Shown in pieces: positions 34,385 to 44,226 of a stretch of DNA of 64,000 bases. The stretch comes from CAVTJL01 sp963735065 (GTDB taxonomy: Bacteria > Pseudomonadota > Alphaproteobacteria > Geminicoccales > Geminicoccaceae): positions 248,001-312,000 of the forward strand of contig CAVTJL010000004.1 in NCBI GenBank assembly GCA_963735065.1, written 5' to 3'. Each line of letters opens with the position of its first letter. The first letter of the stretch is position 1. The position numbers and the translations under genes were made by a program. The notes under the pieces were generated by a model, which saw only the letters and a program-made list of their open reading frames with translations, did not search any database and was not told the DNA's origin.

Positions 34385-35220
34385 GCCGTGCCCACGCCCT
34401 GGATGGTCAGCATGGTCACCTCGGGGCGAACGCCGAAGCGGACCGGCAGGCCCGAGGTGCCGATGCCGCTGCTCACGTAAAGATGACGCTCCCCGTCGAT
34501 GTGAAGGCCACGCGTCATGTGGCGCGGCAGCCGGCTCATCGTCACGAGCGGGCCCAGCAGCGGCAGGCGGATCTGGCCGCCATGCGTGTGGCCCGACACG
34601 GTGAGCAGCACCGCGTCCGGGACCCTCGGGAAGATGTCCGGGATGTGGGACAGCAGGATTGCCGGCCCGGCCGCGGGGACATCCCGCAAGGCGAGGGGCA
34701 GGTCGGCGCGGCCCGAGCGCATGCAGGCGATGCCCGCCAGCCAGAAGGCGTCGTCACCCCACGTCACCGGGCGGGCCCTGTTCTGGAGCATCTCGATACC
34801 GACCTCCTCGAGCGCGGCATGCACTCGCCGGCCTCCGAGGTCGTAGTCGTGGTTCCCGAGCACGGCGAAGCTCGGGATCGCGGCGGCGAGAGGCGCCAGC
34901 GCGCGGGCGATGGTCTCAATCGCGATCGGGACGACGCCCTGCGTCCGGGTGCTGACGAAGTCGCCCGGTAGAACGACGATGTCGGGCTCTGCCGCGACGA
35001 TCCGCCGGGCGATGCTCGCCAGCCGGGCGGCGGTCACGTGAGGCCAAGCGGCATGCAGGTCTGCCAGGATGGCGATGCGCAGCGGCGGCCAGCCAGGGAG
35101 CCAGCGGGGAGTCGATATCGAGACGCGCCGCAGGCTCAAAAGGCGAGGCTCCACCAGCCCCGCGTAGCCTGCGAGAGCCACGCCGGTCAGGCCGACGACG
35201 GCAGCTGCCGACAGCATCAT
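34381..35220 (-). CDS. Membrane-anchored metallophosphoesterase (YaeI/YkuE type)
   Basis: 279 residues. One N-terminal membrane segment (about 2-22) is followed by a calcineurin-like phosphoesterase domain with all metal motifs: ADLHAAW (D-x-H), VLPGDFVS (G-D), VLGNHDYD (G-N-H-D), LLSHIPD (H) and GHTHGGQ (G-H-x-H). Relatives include UDP-2,3-diacylglucosamine and general phosphodiesterases at the membrane. The ATG overlaps the transglutaminase stop (ATGA). In this operon it might act on a phosphorylated product of the ATP-grasp step, which is inference only. Confidence 0.88.
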   Translation of the reverse strand: MMLSAAAVVGLTGVALAGYAGLVEPRLLSLRRVSISTPRWLPGWPPLRIAILADLHAAWPHVTAARLASIARRIVAAEPDIVVLPGDFVSTRTQGVVPIAIETIARALAPLAAAIPSFAVLGNHDYDLGGRRVHAALEEVGIEMLQNRARPVTWGDDAFWLAGIACMRSGRADLPLALRDVPAAGPAILLSHIPDIFPRVPDAVLLTVSGHTHGGQIRLPLLGPLVTMSRLPRHMTRGLHIDGERHLYVSSGIGTSGLPVRFGVRPEVTMLTIQGVGTA

Positions 35221-36119
35221 GAGGTCGATCGGATGGACGAGGCCTCGCCAAGCGGCGTCACGTCCACGGCGACCAGGACGGTATGCTCGCCGCCGCCGAA
35301 CATGACCCCGCTCACGGGGCTCACATCGCCATAGTCGCGGCCCCAGGCGAGCGTGATGTGCTCCTCGCCGGGCATCATGTCGTTGGTCGGGTCGAGGTCG
35401 ACCCAGCCCTGCTCGGCGGCCCAGACCGCGATCCATGCGTGGGAGGCGTCGGCACCAATCAGCTTCTCCTTACCCCTGGGCGGGCGCGTGAGCAGATAGC
35501 CACTGACATAACGTGCGGGAAGGCCCAGCGCGCGGAGACAGGCGATCTCGATATGGGCGAAGTCCTGGCAGACGCCGCGCCGCAGGGCGAAGGCCTCGGC
35601 GACGCTGGTGGCGTTGGTGGTGGCACCGGGCTCATAGACGAAATCGGTGAAGATCCGGTGCGTGAGCTCTCGAGCACCCTCCAGCACCGGACGGCCTGGC
35701 GGGAAGGACGGCCTCGCGTAGGCCAGAAGCTCGGTGAGGAACGGGATGATCGGCGAGGGGAAGCTGTACTGCGCCGCCATCAGCGACGCCTCCGACCGAT
35801 CGGCCGCGAGACGTGCCACGACCTCCTCCCACGGCGCCGTGCGGCTGGGCTCCGGCAGCCGCTGACGGCTCACCTCGACGATGCTCGAGGCGTCGATGAC
35901 GAGCTGCGTATGGCCCTGCTGGATGGTGAGAAAGTGCGTCGGGTTGCCGAAGAAATCGGCGTCCGGGCTCCACACTTGAGGGCTCGGGTCGACCGTGATG
36001 GCGCTGTGCCGCTGCGTCTGCGTCTCGGTGTCGCGCGGCGTCAGCCGCAGCATATGGTGCGAGATCGAGACGGGCTGCGTGTAGTGGTAGGTCGTCCGAT
36101 GGCGGACCTCGAGAATCAC
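35217..36119 (-). CDS. Transglutaminase-like cysteine protease/peptidase
   Basis: 300 residues. An N-terminal beta domain (MILEVRHRTTYHYTQPVSISHHMLRLTPRD) precedes the transglutaminase core (about 150-270) with catalytic Cys in RRGVCQDFAHI, His in ASHAWIAVW and Asp in VDLDPTNDM. Such proteins most likely cleave or form peptide/isopeptide bonds. It starts at GTG overlapping the ATP-grasp stop (GTGA). In genomes where the ATP-grasp/alpha-E gene occurs, this kind of transglutaminase is its regular partner, in systems predicted to make and process small peptides. Confidence 0.92.
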   Translation of the reverse strand: MILEVRHRTTYHYTQPVSISHHMLRLTPRDTETQTQRHSAITVDPSPQVWSPDADFFGNPTHFLTIQQGHTQLVIDASSIVEVSRQRLPEPSRTAPWEEVVARLAADRSEASLMAAQYSFPSPIIPFLTELLAYARPSFPPGRPVLEGARELTHRIFTDFVYEPGATTNATSVAEAFALRRGVCQDFAHIEIACLRALGLPARYVSGYLLTRPPRGKEKLIGADASHAWIAVWAAEQGWVDLDPTNDMMPGEEHITLAWGRDYGDVSPVSGVMFGGGEHTVLVAVDVTPLGEASSIRSTS

Positions 36120-38680
36120 GACGCCTCCCTGCGCCGCATGGCGAGCGTGGCGACCGCCGTCTCGGCGTGTGCGAAGTAGCTGCGCCCGATCATGTCGGAG
36201 AGCCGCGGCAGCCCGTCGATGAGCCGCTCGAGCAGGGCCGACAGCGCCGGCAGATGGCCCGCCGGATCCACCGTCGCGAGGTCGGTCAGCTCGGCCAGCC
36301 GCAGCGCCGTCAGCATCTCGAGCACCAGACGCTGCGCGGCGGAGCGGCGCGGCGCCTCGCCCTCGAGCTGTGCCAGGTGAAGGTCGAGCTCGCAGAGCTG
36401 ATAGGCCACGCTTCTGGGGTTTGTCTCGTCGACGAGCAGCAGGTCGAGGACGGGCGTCAGCAGGATGGTCATCAGATAGCGCGAGCGGTAGGTCATGAAG
36501 CTGTCGCCGAGCTCGAGCAGGAGGCGGAGGCTGCCGTCCGTCTCGATGCCGGGACCGCCGGCTACCACCAGCCCGCGGACCAGGTCCAGGAGATTGACCG
36601 CGCGCTCAATGCGTCGCCCCATGCCGAGAAAGCGCCAGGCGAAGTTGCGGGTCATGTTCTCCGATTCGGTGCCGCTGAAGGCGCTCAAGGCACGGATGCC
36701 GTCGTCGAGCAGCTCGAGCGCCTGCCGCGTCACCGCGCGCTGCTGCGGATGACGCCACCGCCGGTCGACGTGGAGCGCGTTGAGCATGCGCCAGGCATCG
36801 TGGCTGATCTGGTCGCGCGCCAGTGTCGCCGTGCGATGCACGTGGTCGAGGCTCTCCCTCAGGCCATAGGGCAGCGACTCGAACATCAAGATGCCGGCGA
36901 GCGCCTCGAGGGCATCCAGCGAGGTGTCGTTGTCCGGCGGCAGCGGCGCCTCGCCGCGCAGGCCCAGCTCGAGAAGGCAGCGCAGCACCAGCGGATCGGC
37001 TTCGGGCCGTGCATCCTCGAGAAGGCGCGTGAGGACGCTCCTGAGGAGCCGCATCGTGCTCTCCGCGCGCTCCACATAGCGGCCGAGCCAGAAGAGATTG
37101 TCGGCGGTACGAGACAGGAGGTCGCGGCCCGTCCTGCGCAGATGCACCTCGCGCATCGTCGCCTTGAGCAGGCTCAGGGCCTGGGTTTCCGGTCGGTCCG
37201 CCGTGATCCAGAGATCCTTGCTGCCGAAGCCGTTGGGCAGGGCGACCGAGCGGGCCTCGCCTGCGAGGCGGACGAGGCCGCCCGGAAGGACGTGAAAGCC
37301 GTCGGCGGTGGCGGCCACGAAGGTGCGGATCGCAAAAGGTCGCGGCACGAGGCGACCGCTCTCATCGAGGCTGGGCGTCGTCGCCAGGGTGATCGGGCGT
37401 TGGGCCACATAGCCGTGGCCCTGGTGACCCAGCTCGGCCATCAGCATGTTGCGCTCTGCCATGGCGAGCCCGGCCGGCCGGATGGTCTCGCAGGGTTCAC
37501 CCGGATCGTTCCGCGCACGGGTATAGGTGAGCATCAGCTCCGGCAGCGATGCCAGCGCCTCGGCGCGCATGGCGGGGTCGCCGAGCCAAAGGGTGCGGTT
37601 CTCCGCCAGCAGGAGCGGCTCGCCGAGGAGGCGCTGGCACAACGCCTCGCTGAAGGCGCCGAGGGCGCGATGCTGCAGCAGCCCGGCTCCCGCGCGGTTG
37701 GCGAGCTGCAGGCGGCCACTGCGGACCGCCGCCATGAGGCCCGGGATGCCATCGAGGCCGCTGCCCGGCAGGTAGAGAGGGTCGAGCCTGTGCCCAGGGA
37801 CCATGCGGACAACCAGATCGACCCGCTGCAGCCCGTCCAGCGTCTTCAGGAAGAGAAGATTGTCGCGGACAGTGAGATCGGCGGCCTCGGCCAGCGTGTA
37901 GCCCAAGTAGCGGGCGAGGTAGGCATGGCTGAAATAGCAGGGGTTTTCCGGCCCCGGGCTCATCACGACAATACGCCCGTCGTCGCGCTCGCTCAGGGCC
38001 TGCAAGCTCTCCTGCACGCCGTGATAGTGGCCTGCGAGCCGACGCGTGTTGCAGGCGAGGAAGAGATCGGACAGCCCGTAGCTGAGGGCGACGCGGCTTG
38101 CGAGCGCATAGCCGTTGCCGATCGCGCAGTCGGTCTGATCGCCCAGAACCACCCATGAGCCGTCGGCGCTACGGGCGATGTCGCAGGCATAGAAGACGAG
38201 GTGCCGATGGTCGCTCGCTGTCGGTCCGACCTCGGGGCGCACGAAGGCATCGCTGCCATAGACCAGGGCCGGGGGTAGCACGCCCTCGGTGAGCAGCCGC
38301 TGCGGGCCATAGAGGTCGCGAAGCGTGGCGTCGAGAAGACGCGCCCGCTGGATGAGCCCGGCCTCGAGCCTTCGCCACTCGTTCTCGTGGAGCAGCACAG
38401 GCAGGAGGTCGAGCCGCCAAGCGTGCGCCCGGTCATCGGGGTCGGCATAGACATTGAAGGCGATGCCGCTCTCACGAAGCAGGCGCCGCGTGCTCTCGCC
38501 CGCGACCTGCCGGCCCGAGGGGCCGAGCGCCGCGAAGTCCTGCATGAAGCGCAGCCAGTGGCCGCGCACCCTGCCGTCGCCGCCCAGCATCTCGTCGTAG
38601 CCGGTGCCGGTGCCGGGATAGGCAGCGAGCAGCTGATCAAGGTCGCTAGGCTCGACCGTGGCGGGTTGGGCAGGCGACAA
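36116..38680 (-). CDS. Circularly permuted type 2 ATP-grasp / alpha-E fusion
   Basis: About 854 residues from a TTG start. The first half is a circularly permuted ATP-grasp ligase: GYDEMLGGDGRVRGHW, GIAFNVYADPDD, RRLEAGLIQRARLLDATLRDLYGPQ, LPPALVYGSDAFVRP and the nucleotide/metal block FLKTLDGLQRVDLVVRMV. From about residue 530 the alpha-E domain follows (LLSRTADNLFWLGRYVERAESTMRLLR, then the C-terminal helical bundle). The family is predicted to join amino acids by peptide bonds with ATP, outside the ribosome. The start is uncertain: ATG at 38821 is in frame, but its extra residues look non-coding. It heads a six-gene operon running to 32822. Confidence 0.88.
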   Translation of the reverse strand: MSPAQPATVEPSDLDQLLAAYPGTGTGYDEMLGGDGRVRGHWLRFMQDFAALGPSGRQVAGESTRRLLRESGIAFNVYADPDDRAHAWRLDLLPVLLHENEWRRLEAGLIQRARLLDATLRDLYGPQRLLTEGVLPPALVYGSDAFVRPEVGPTASDHRHLVFYACDIARSADGSWVVLGDQTDCAIGNGYALASRVALSYGLSDLFLACNTRRLAGHYHGVQESLQALSERDDGRIVVMSPGPENPCYFSHAYLARYLGYTLAEAADLTVRDNLLFLKTLDGLQRVDLVVRMVPGHRLDPLYLPGSGLDGIPGLMAAVRSGRLQLANRAGAGLLQHRALGAFSEALCQRLLGEPLLLAENRTLWLGDPAMRAEALASLPELMLTYTRARNDPGEPCETIRPAGLAMAERNMLMAELGHQGHGYVAQRPITLATTPSLDESGRLVPRPFAIRTFVAATADGFHVLPGGLVRLAGEARSVALPNGFGSKDLWITADRPETQALSLLKATMREVHLRRTGRDLLSRTADNLFWLGRYVERAESTMRLLRSVLTRLLEDARPEADPLVLRCLLELGLRGEAPLPPDNDTSLDALEALAGILMFESLPYGLRESLDHVHRTATLARDQISHDAWRMLNALHVDRRWRHPQQRAVTRQALELLDDGIRALSAFSGTESENMTRNFAWRFLGMGRRIERAVNLLDLVRGLVVAGGPGIETDGSLRLLLELGDSFMTYRSRYLMTILLTPVLDLLLVDETNPRSVAYQLCELDLHLAQLEGEAPRRSAAQRLVLEMLTALRLAELTDLATVDPAGHLPALSALLERLIDGLPRLSDMIGRSYFAHAETAVATLAMRRREAS

Positions 38681-38942
38681 TGTGGGCTCAACGCTCCTCG
38701 CGGGGGGCGGCCTAGGGATGCCCCAAGCTGCCTGCGATGTCCATGGCGACGGCGTCGGGGCCCGGCTGCGCCACGCGCTCGAGCTGCCTCGCACGACCTT
38801 CCTCGAGTGGGGTCTTCTCATCGCGCATTTCGAGCCGCCGGTCTCTTCCAGGGACAGGAAGTCCTTCGGCTCGCCGCCCGGCCGCTCTCGGCTATAGATT
38901 GGCCAGAGCAGATCGAGCGGTGCGCAACCGAAAGGAGGGGCG

Positions 38943-40748
38943 GTGGCACGAGCGTCAGTGAGAGGCCCACACCACGTGGCGTCAGCGAGCCTCGAGGACC
39001 GTGTCGAGATCCTGTCCGGTCTCATGGCCGACCTCTGCCTTGCCGCCCTCCCGTTCGTTTCCCAGGCAAAGGTCGACGAGACGGCGCGACAGTGGATCGC
39101 GAGCGAGCGCATCGCCGAGGACGAGGAGCGGGCTGCGGAGGCCATCGCCGATGCCCTGCCGCTGGCGCTCGACGTCGCGCTCTTTACCCCCTCGGCTGCC
39201 GGCACGACCGCCGTCGATCGCTTCGCGCGCCAGCACAGGCCGGACGGCCCGGACGAGCGCGAGGCCCTGGCAGTGCTCCAGCGAGCCGTCTTCCGGGTCC
39301 TGCGGGTCGAGGAGCCCGACCCGCAAGGTGGGCTTCGGCTGCTCGACCTCGCTACCGGCGACACTCTCCGCTTGCTCGACCCGAGCTTCCCAGCCGGCTG
39401 CGAGGGCCTGGCGATCGCAGCGCGGGTGGCCAGCCTCGGGGGCGACGCTGCGGTGACGGTCGGCCCGATCACACCGCTCGACGATGCGGCGCTCGAGGTG
39501 GCGAGGGCCCGTATGCGGCCAGGCGGAAGGGGCCTCACCAACCCCAATCGCTGTGCGGAGGCGATCTACCGGCACGTCGTCCGCTTCGGGGCACCCCTGA
39601 TCGTCGGTCTCAACAGCCCGCCGGAGGACGCGATCGCCGAATTTCCGTTCTCGCCTGAGGACGGGCCGCTCCACGCGCTGGCCTTCGCCTGGGCCGAGGT
39701 GTTCCCGGACACGGAGCCCCCGGCGGGCGAGATCCAGGATGTGCGGGAGCATGCGGGCGAGCAGGGCCTCTTCGAGGCGCTCGCCGGCTGCATCGCCGCC
39801 CGCGGGATCGAGGACGCGGCGCTGGCGGGGGCCTACGAGCAGATCCTCACGATTCAGATCGAGACCATCGAGCGCCGGGCAGCCATCGGCCATCCTACCG
39901 CCATGGAGCCGCTCGAGGCCGTCGCCGCAGAGCTCGGCCGGGCGGTCCGCGCAGGCGAGGCCGCCCCGGAGATGGAGGTGGCCTTCCACGCGGTGTGGCA
40001 GAGGGTCAGGGTGGCCGGCCTCGGGCGGCGCCGGCCGGCCGGCGCCGACCTCGAGAAGGCGCTGGCGCGCATCCAGGCGCTTCGGGCCAAGACCGTAGAC
40101 CGCGGCTGCACCGAGGAGGAGGCCATCGCTGCGGCCGGGAAGGTGGCGGAGCTGCTCGACCGCTACGGTCTGTCGCTGGGCGAGGTCGAGCTCAAGGAGC
40201 AGAGCTGCGAGGGCTTCGGCGTCGAGACGGGGCGCCGGCGCTTCGGCCCGATCGACGGCTGCATCCCGGCCGTGGGTGCGTTCTGCGATTGCCGGGTGTG
40301 GAGCGAGAAGGCGCCCGACGGCCAGATCCGCTACGTCTTCTTCGGGCTCCCGGCAGACGTGGCCGGGGCGCGCTATCTCTACGAGCTGGTCGAGCGGGCG
40401 TTCGCGACCGAGACGGACCTCTTCAGGCGCTCGGATCTCTATGCCGACCACCACTCGGGCGACCGTCGCAGCGCCACTCAGTCCTTCCAGACCGGTCTCG
40501 CCCACGGGATCGCCAGGAAGCTGGACGAGCTGCAACAGCGACGCGACGCGGCCATCCGCACAGACGGTGGCCGCGACCTCGTCCCGATCAAGGAGGGTGT
40601 GATCGAGGACGAGCTGGCGAAGCTCGGGCTGCGGTTCCATAGCCGAGGCGGTGGCCGGCGACGTTATCTCCTGCGCGACGCCTATGAGGCCGGGCACGAG
40701 GCAGGCGACCGCTTCGAGCATCGACCGGGCATCGAGACGTCCGGCTGA
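38943..40748 (+). CDS. DUF2786-domain protein with uncharacterised N-terminal half
   Basis: 601 residues from GTG with an excellent AGGAGG site. The C-terminal half holds a DUF2786 domain (about 380-430: KALARIQALRAKTVDRGCTEEEAIAAAGKVAELLDRYGLSLGEV), followed by a region of the type usually found with it (GCIPAVGAFCDCRVW to TEFETDL-like and HSGDRRSATQSFQTGLAHGI). The N-terminal 370 residues are acidic/Ala-rich and helical, with no recognised domain. Function unknown. It lies between, and divergent from or convergent with, the two transglutaminase-type loci, which suggests a link to them but does not prove one. Confidence 0.75.
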   Translation: MARASVRGPHHVASASLEDRVEILSGLMADLCLAALPFVSQAKVDETARQWIASERIAEDEERAAEAIADALPLALDVALFTPSAAGTTAVDRFARQHRPDGPDEREALAVLQRAVFRVLRVEEPDPQGGLRLLDLATGDTLRLLDPSFPAGCEGLAIAARVASLGGDAAVTVGPITPLDDAALEVARARMRPGGRGLTNPNRCAEAIYRHVVRFGAPLIVGLNSPPEDAIAEFPFSPEDGPLHALAFAWAEVFPDTEPPAGEIQDVREHAGEQGLFEALAGCIAARGIEDAALAGAYEQILTIQIETIERRAAIGHPTAMEPLEAVAAELGRAVRAGEAAPEMEVAFHAVWQRVRVAGLGRRRPAGADLEKALARIQALRAKTVDRGCTEEEAIAAAGKVAELLDRYGLSLGEVELKEQSCEGFGVETGRRRFGPIDGCIPAVGAFCDCRVWSEKAPDGQIRYVFFGLPADVAGARYLYELVERAFATETDLFRRSDLYADHHSGDRRSATQSFQTGLAHGIARKLDELQQRRDAAIRTDGGRDLVPIKEGVIEDELAKLGLRFHSRGGGRRRYLLRDAYEAGHEAGDRFEHRPGIETSG

Positions 40749-40787
40749 GGCGTCGCTCCGGCAAGCCCCCGTCTTAAGAAAGCGCCG

Positions 40788-43700
40788 TCAGCAGACCCGC
40801 CGCAGGTCGAGCGTATGAGGAAACTCGGGGTCGATCTGGGGCGGCGAGACCGTCATCGGTCCCGGCGTGTGGCCAAGCGACTGGAAGCGCGCGAGGCGTC
40901 GACCCTCGGCCTCGAAATCGTTGACCGGCAGGGTCTCGAAGGAGCGGCCTCCAGGATGCACCACGTGATAGGTGCAGCCGCCGAGCGACCGACGGTTCCA
41001 GCGATCGACGATATCGAAGACGAGCGGGCTTTGGATGCCGATTCTCGGGTGCAGGCAGGAGGGCGGCTGCCACGCCCGAAAGCGTACGCCTGCAACGCGC
41101 ATCGCCGGCTGATCGGTGGGGGTAAGGGGGATCGCATGGCCGTTGCAGGTGACGGCGTATCGGTCGCCGTCGAGCCCGCTGACCTTGACCTGCAGCCGCT
41201 CCACCGAGCTGTCCACGTAGCGGGCGGTGCCCCCGGCCGTGGCCTCCTCGCCCAGCACGTTCCAGGGCTCGAGCGCGGCGCGCAGCTCGAGCTCGATGCC
41301 GCGCTGCTGGACGCTGCCATAGAGCGGGAAGCGGAACTCGAAGTGCGTGGCGTACCATGCCGGATCGATCTCGAAGCCTGCTCCCTTGAGATCGTCCAGC
41401 ACGCCCAGGAAATCCTGCCAGACGAAGTGCGGCAGCATGAACTTGTCGTGCAGCGCCGTGCCCCAGCGGACGAGCCTGTGGCGGTAGGGCTGCTCCCAGA
41501 ACCAGGCGATGAGCGAGCGCAGCAGCAGCGCCTGGGCGAGGCTCATCCGGGCGTGAGGCGGCATCTCGAAGCCACGGAACTCGACGAGGCCCAGCCGGCC
41601 GGTCGGGCTCACCGGGTCGTAGAGCTTGTCGATGCAGATCTCGGCGCGGTGGGTGTTGCCCGTGACGTCGATCAAAAGGTTGCGGAAGAGGCGGTCGACC
41701 AGCCATGGCGGGCAGTCGAGGCCCGTAGCCTCGAGCGGGTCGGGCACCTGGCGCATCGCGATCTCGAGCTCGTAGAGCTGGTCGTGGCGCGCCTCGTCGA
41801 GGCGCGGTGCCTGGCTCGTCGGGCCGATGAAGAGGCCCGAGAAGAGGTAGCTGAGCGAGGGATGGTGCTGCCAGTAGGAGACGAGGGAGGCCAGAAGATC
41901 GGGCCGGCGCAGGAAGGGGCTGTCGGGCGGCGTCGGGCCGCCCACCACGATGTGGTTGCCGCCGCCGGTGCCCACCTGGCGCCCGTCGATCATGAACTTG
42001 CAGGTGTCGAGGCGCGTGAGCCTGGCCTCCTCGTACAGCGCCTCGGTGATCGCGATCTGCTCGTCCCAGCTGCGGGCCGGCTGGACGTTGACCTCGATGA
42101 CGCCCGGGTCCGGCGTCACCTTGATGACGTTGAGCCGGGTGTCCGGCGAGGGCTCATAGCCCTCGACGCGCACCGGGATGCGGAGCTCGGCCGCCAACTC
42201 CTCGACCGCAGCGATAAGGTCCGCATAGTCCTCGGCGTCCTCGGTGGGGGGCAGGAAGACGCAAAGATGGCCATCGCGTGCCTCGACCGCGATCGCCGTG
42301 CGGACCGGCTCGTCGTCGAGCGCGGCACGGCGGGCCGCCCCGGGGGCCGCAGGCCGTGCCGCCCGATGCTGTGTCCGGCCCTGAAGGATGGGATCTCGCG
42401 CCGGCAGGGCCGCGTGGGCCGCGAACGGATCGAGAGGATAGATCACCGGACGCTCGGTCTCTGCCAGATAGGCGAGCGAGCCCAGCGGGAGGCGGAAGCC
42501 CGCCGGGCTGTCCCCGGGAATGAGGAAGAGCCGGCCGCGCCGCGTCGTCCAGCGCTCGCTGCGCCAGGACCGCCGGCCGCGCGCCTGCCAGCGCTGGACC
42601 GGCAGCACGTAGCCGACAGGCTGCTCGAGGCCGCGGTCGAAGACGCGCGCGAGGCGCTGGCGCTCGAGCGGATCGTCCAGCCGGTTGTCGAGCGGATCCA
42701 GGTTCTCCGGGAGCATGTGCTCCTTGAGGACGAAGGTGGCCGGGTCCTCGAAGGCGGGCTGGGCGCAGCCCTCGTCGACGCCGAGCGCGCGGGCGAGGCC
42801 CCGGGCCAGACGCTGGGCGTCCTCGACCGTGGCGCCGGCCGGCGGGTTCTCGTCCGCAATCAGCGCCGGGTTCTGCCAGAGCGGCTGCCCGTCGCCACGC
42901 CAGTAAAGCGCGAAGGCCCAGCGCGGCAGCTGCTCCCCGGGATACCACTTGCCCTGGCCGTAGTGGAGGATGCCGCCCGGAGCGAAGCGGTCGCGCAGGC
43001 GTTTGATGAGCTCGTCGGCGAGGAGGCGCTTGGTCGGGCCGACCGCACCCGTGTTCCACTCGTCGGCGTCGCGCTCGTCGATGCCGACGAAGGTGGGCTC
43101 GCCGCCCATGGTCAGCCGCACGTCGTTGCTGATGAGGCGCCGGTCGACGGCGCGCCCGGCCTGGACGATCGCCTGCCACTGCTCCTCGGTATAGGGCTTG
43201 GTGACACGCGGCTGCTCGAAGATCCGTCGAACCGACATCTCGTGGTCGAAGGTGACCTCGCAGGGGTCGACCGCGCCCGTGACCGGTGCCGCGTTCTCAG
43301 GATCGGGCGTGGCCGCCAGCGGGATGTGGCCCTCGCCGGCGAGAAGGCCGGATGTCGCGTCGAGCCCGATCCATCCGGCGCCGGGCAGGAAAACCTCGGC
43401 CCATGCGTGAAGGTCGGTGAAGTCCTCCTCGGTTCCGGAAGGTCCGTCGAGCGCCTTCACGTCCGGCTTGAGCTGGATGAGGTAGCCCGAGACGAACCGC
43501 GCAGCGAGGCCTAGGTGGCGAAGGATCTGGACGAGCAGCCAAGCGCTGTCCCGGCAGGAGCCGGAGGCGAGCTCCAGGGTCTCCTCCGGCGTCTGGATGC
43601 CGGGCTCCAGGCGGATGAGATAGCCGATCTCGCGCGACAGGCGCTGGTTGAGCTCGACGAAGAAGTCGATCGTGTTGGTCGGCTCGCGGGAGATGCTCGC

Positions 43701-44093
43701 CAGCCAGGCGGCGAGGCGAGGGCCCGGCGCCGACGTCTCGAGATAGGGCTCGAGATCCTTTCGCAGCAGCGGCTCGTAGGAGAACGGCCAAAGCTCAGCC
43801 TTGGGCTCCAGGAAGAAGTCGAAGGGGTTGAGGACCGCCATCTCGGCCACGAGGTCGACCTCGATCAGAAAACGGGTCGTGCGCTCGGGAAACACGAGGC
43901 GGGCGAGCCAGTTGGCGTGAGGGTCCTGCTGCCAGTTGATGAAATGGCCGGTGGGCTCGATCTTGAGCGAGTAGCTCAAGATCCGGGTGCGCGCATGAGG
44001 CGCCGGCCGCAGGCGCACGACCTGCGGCGCGAGATTGACCGGGCGGTCGTACCGGTACTCCGTGCGATGATTCAGGGCGACGTGCATCACCAT
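40788..44093 (-). CDS. Large transglutaminase-like protein with DUF2126
   Basis: 1101 residues. The N-terminal transglutaminase domain (about 1-290) has the beta part MHVALNHRTEYRYDRPVNLAPQ, catalytic Cys in LASGSCRDSAWLLVQ, His in DLHAWAEVFLPG and Asp in WIGLDATSGL. From about residue 350 to the end it is DUF2126 (VRLTMGGEPTFVGIDERDADEWN, HYGQGKWYPGEQLPRWA, VIEVNVQPARSWDEQ, GTGGGNHIVVGG). This resembles a COOH-NH2 ligase/glutamate-cysteine-ligase-like fold by published comparison. It is the usual companion of the ATP-grasp/alpha-E plus small transglutaminase set. The start MVMHVAL is preceded by weak signals; Met at 44087 is possible. Confidence 0.9.
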   Translation of the reverse strand: MVMHVALNHRTEYRYDRPVNLAPQVVRLRPAPHARTRILSYSLKIEPTGHFINWQQDPHANWLARLVFPERTTRFLIEVDLVAEMAVLNPFDFFLEPKAELWPFSYEPLLRKDLEPYLETSAPGPRLAAWLASISREPTNTIDFFVELNQRLSREIGYLIRLEPGIQTPEETLELASGSCRDSAWLLVQILRHLGLAARFVSGYLIQLKPDVKALDGPSGTEEDFTDLHAWAEVFLPGAGWIGLDATSGLLAGEGHIPLAATPDPENAAPVTGAVDPCEVTFDHEMSVRRIFEQPRVTKPYTEEQWQAIVQAGRAVDRRLISNDVRLTMGGEPTFVGIDERDADEWNTGAVGPTKRLLADELIKRLRDRFAPGGILHYGQGKWYPGEQLPRWAFALYWRGDGQPLWQNPALIADENPPAGATVEDAQRLARGLARALGVDEGCAQPAFEDPATFVLKEHMLPENLDPLDNRLDDPLERQRLARVFDRGLEQPVGYVLPVQRWQARGRRSWRSERWTTRRGRLFLIPGDSPAGFRLPLGSLAYLAETERPVIYPLDPFAAHAALPARDPILQGRTQHRAARPAAPGAARRAALDDEPVRTAIAVEARDGHLCVFLPPTEDAEDYADLIAAVEELAAELRIPVRVEGYEPSPDTRLNVIKVTPDPGVIEVNVQPARSWDEQIAITEALYEEARLTRLDTCKFMIDGRQVGTGGGNHIVVGGPTPPDSPFLRRPDLLASLVSYWQHHPSLSYLFSGLFIGPTSQAPRLDEARHDQLYELEIAMRQVPDPLEATGLDCPPWLVDRLFRNLLIDVTGNTHRAEICIDKLYDPVSPTGRLGLVEFRGFEMPPHARMSLAQALLLRSLIAWFWEQPYRHRLVRWGTALHDKFMLPHFVWQDFLGVLDDLKGAGFEIDPAWYATHFEFRFPLYGSVQQRGIELELRAALEPWNVLGEEATAGGTARYVDSSVERLQVKVSGLDGDRYAVTCNGHAIPLTPTDQPAMRVAGVRFRAWQPPSCLHPRIGIQSPLVFDIVDRWNRRSLGGCTYHVVHPGGRSFETLPVNDFEAEGRRLARFQSLGHTPGPMTVSPPQIDPEFPHTLDLRRVC

Positions 44094-44226
44094 GGTTCGG
44101 GCGATCCTCCGCAGAGACCCTGCCCGGCCATTGGGCAGCGCGCCACCCGAGGCGGCATCCCACATGGCCAACGGCCTGGGCACCTCCGGGCGGCGCGTTC
44201 AGGGCTACAGCCCCGCGCGGGACTCA

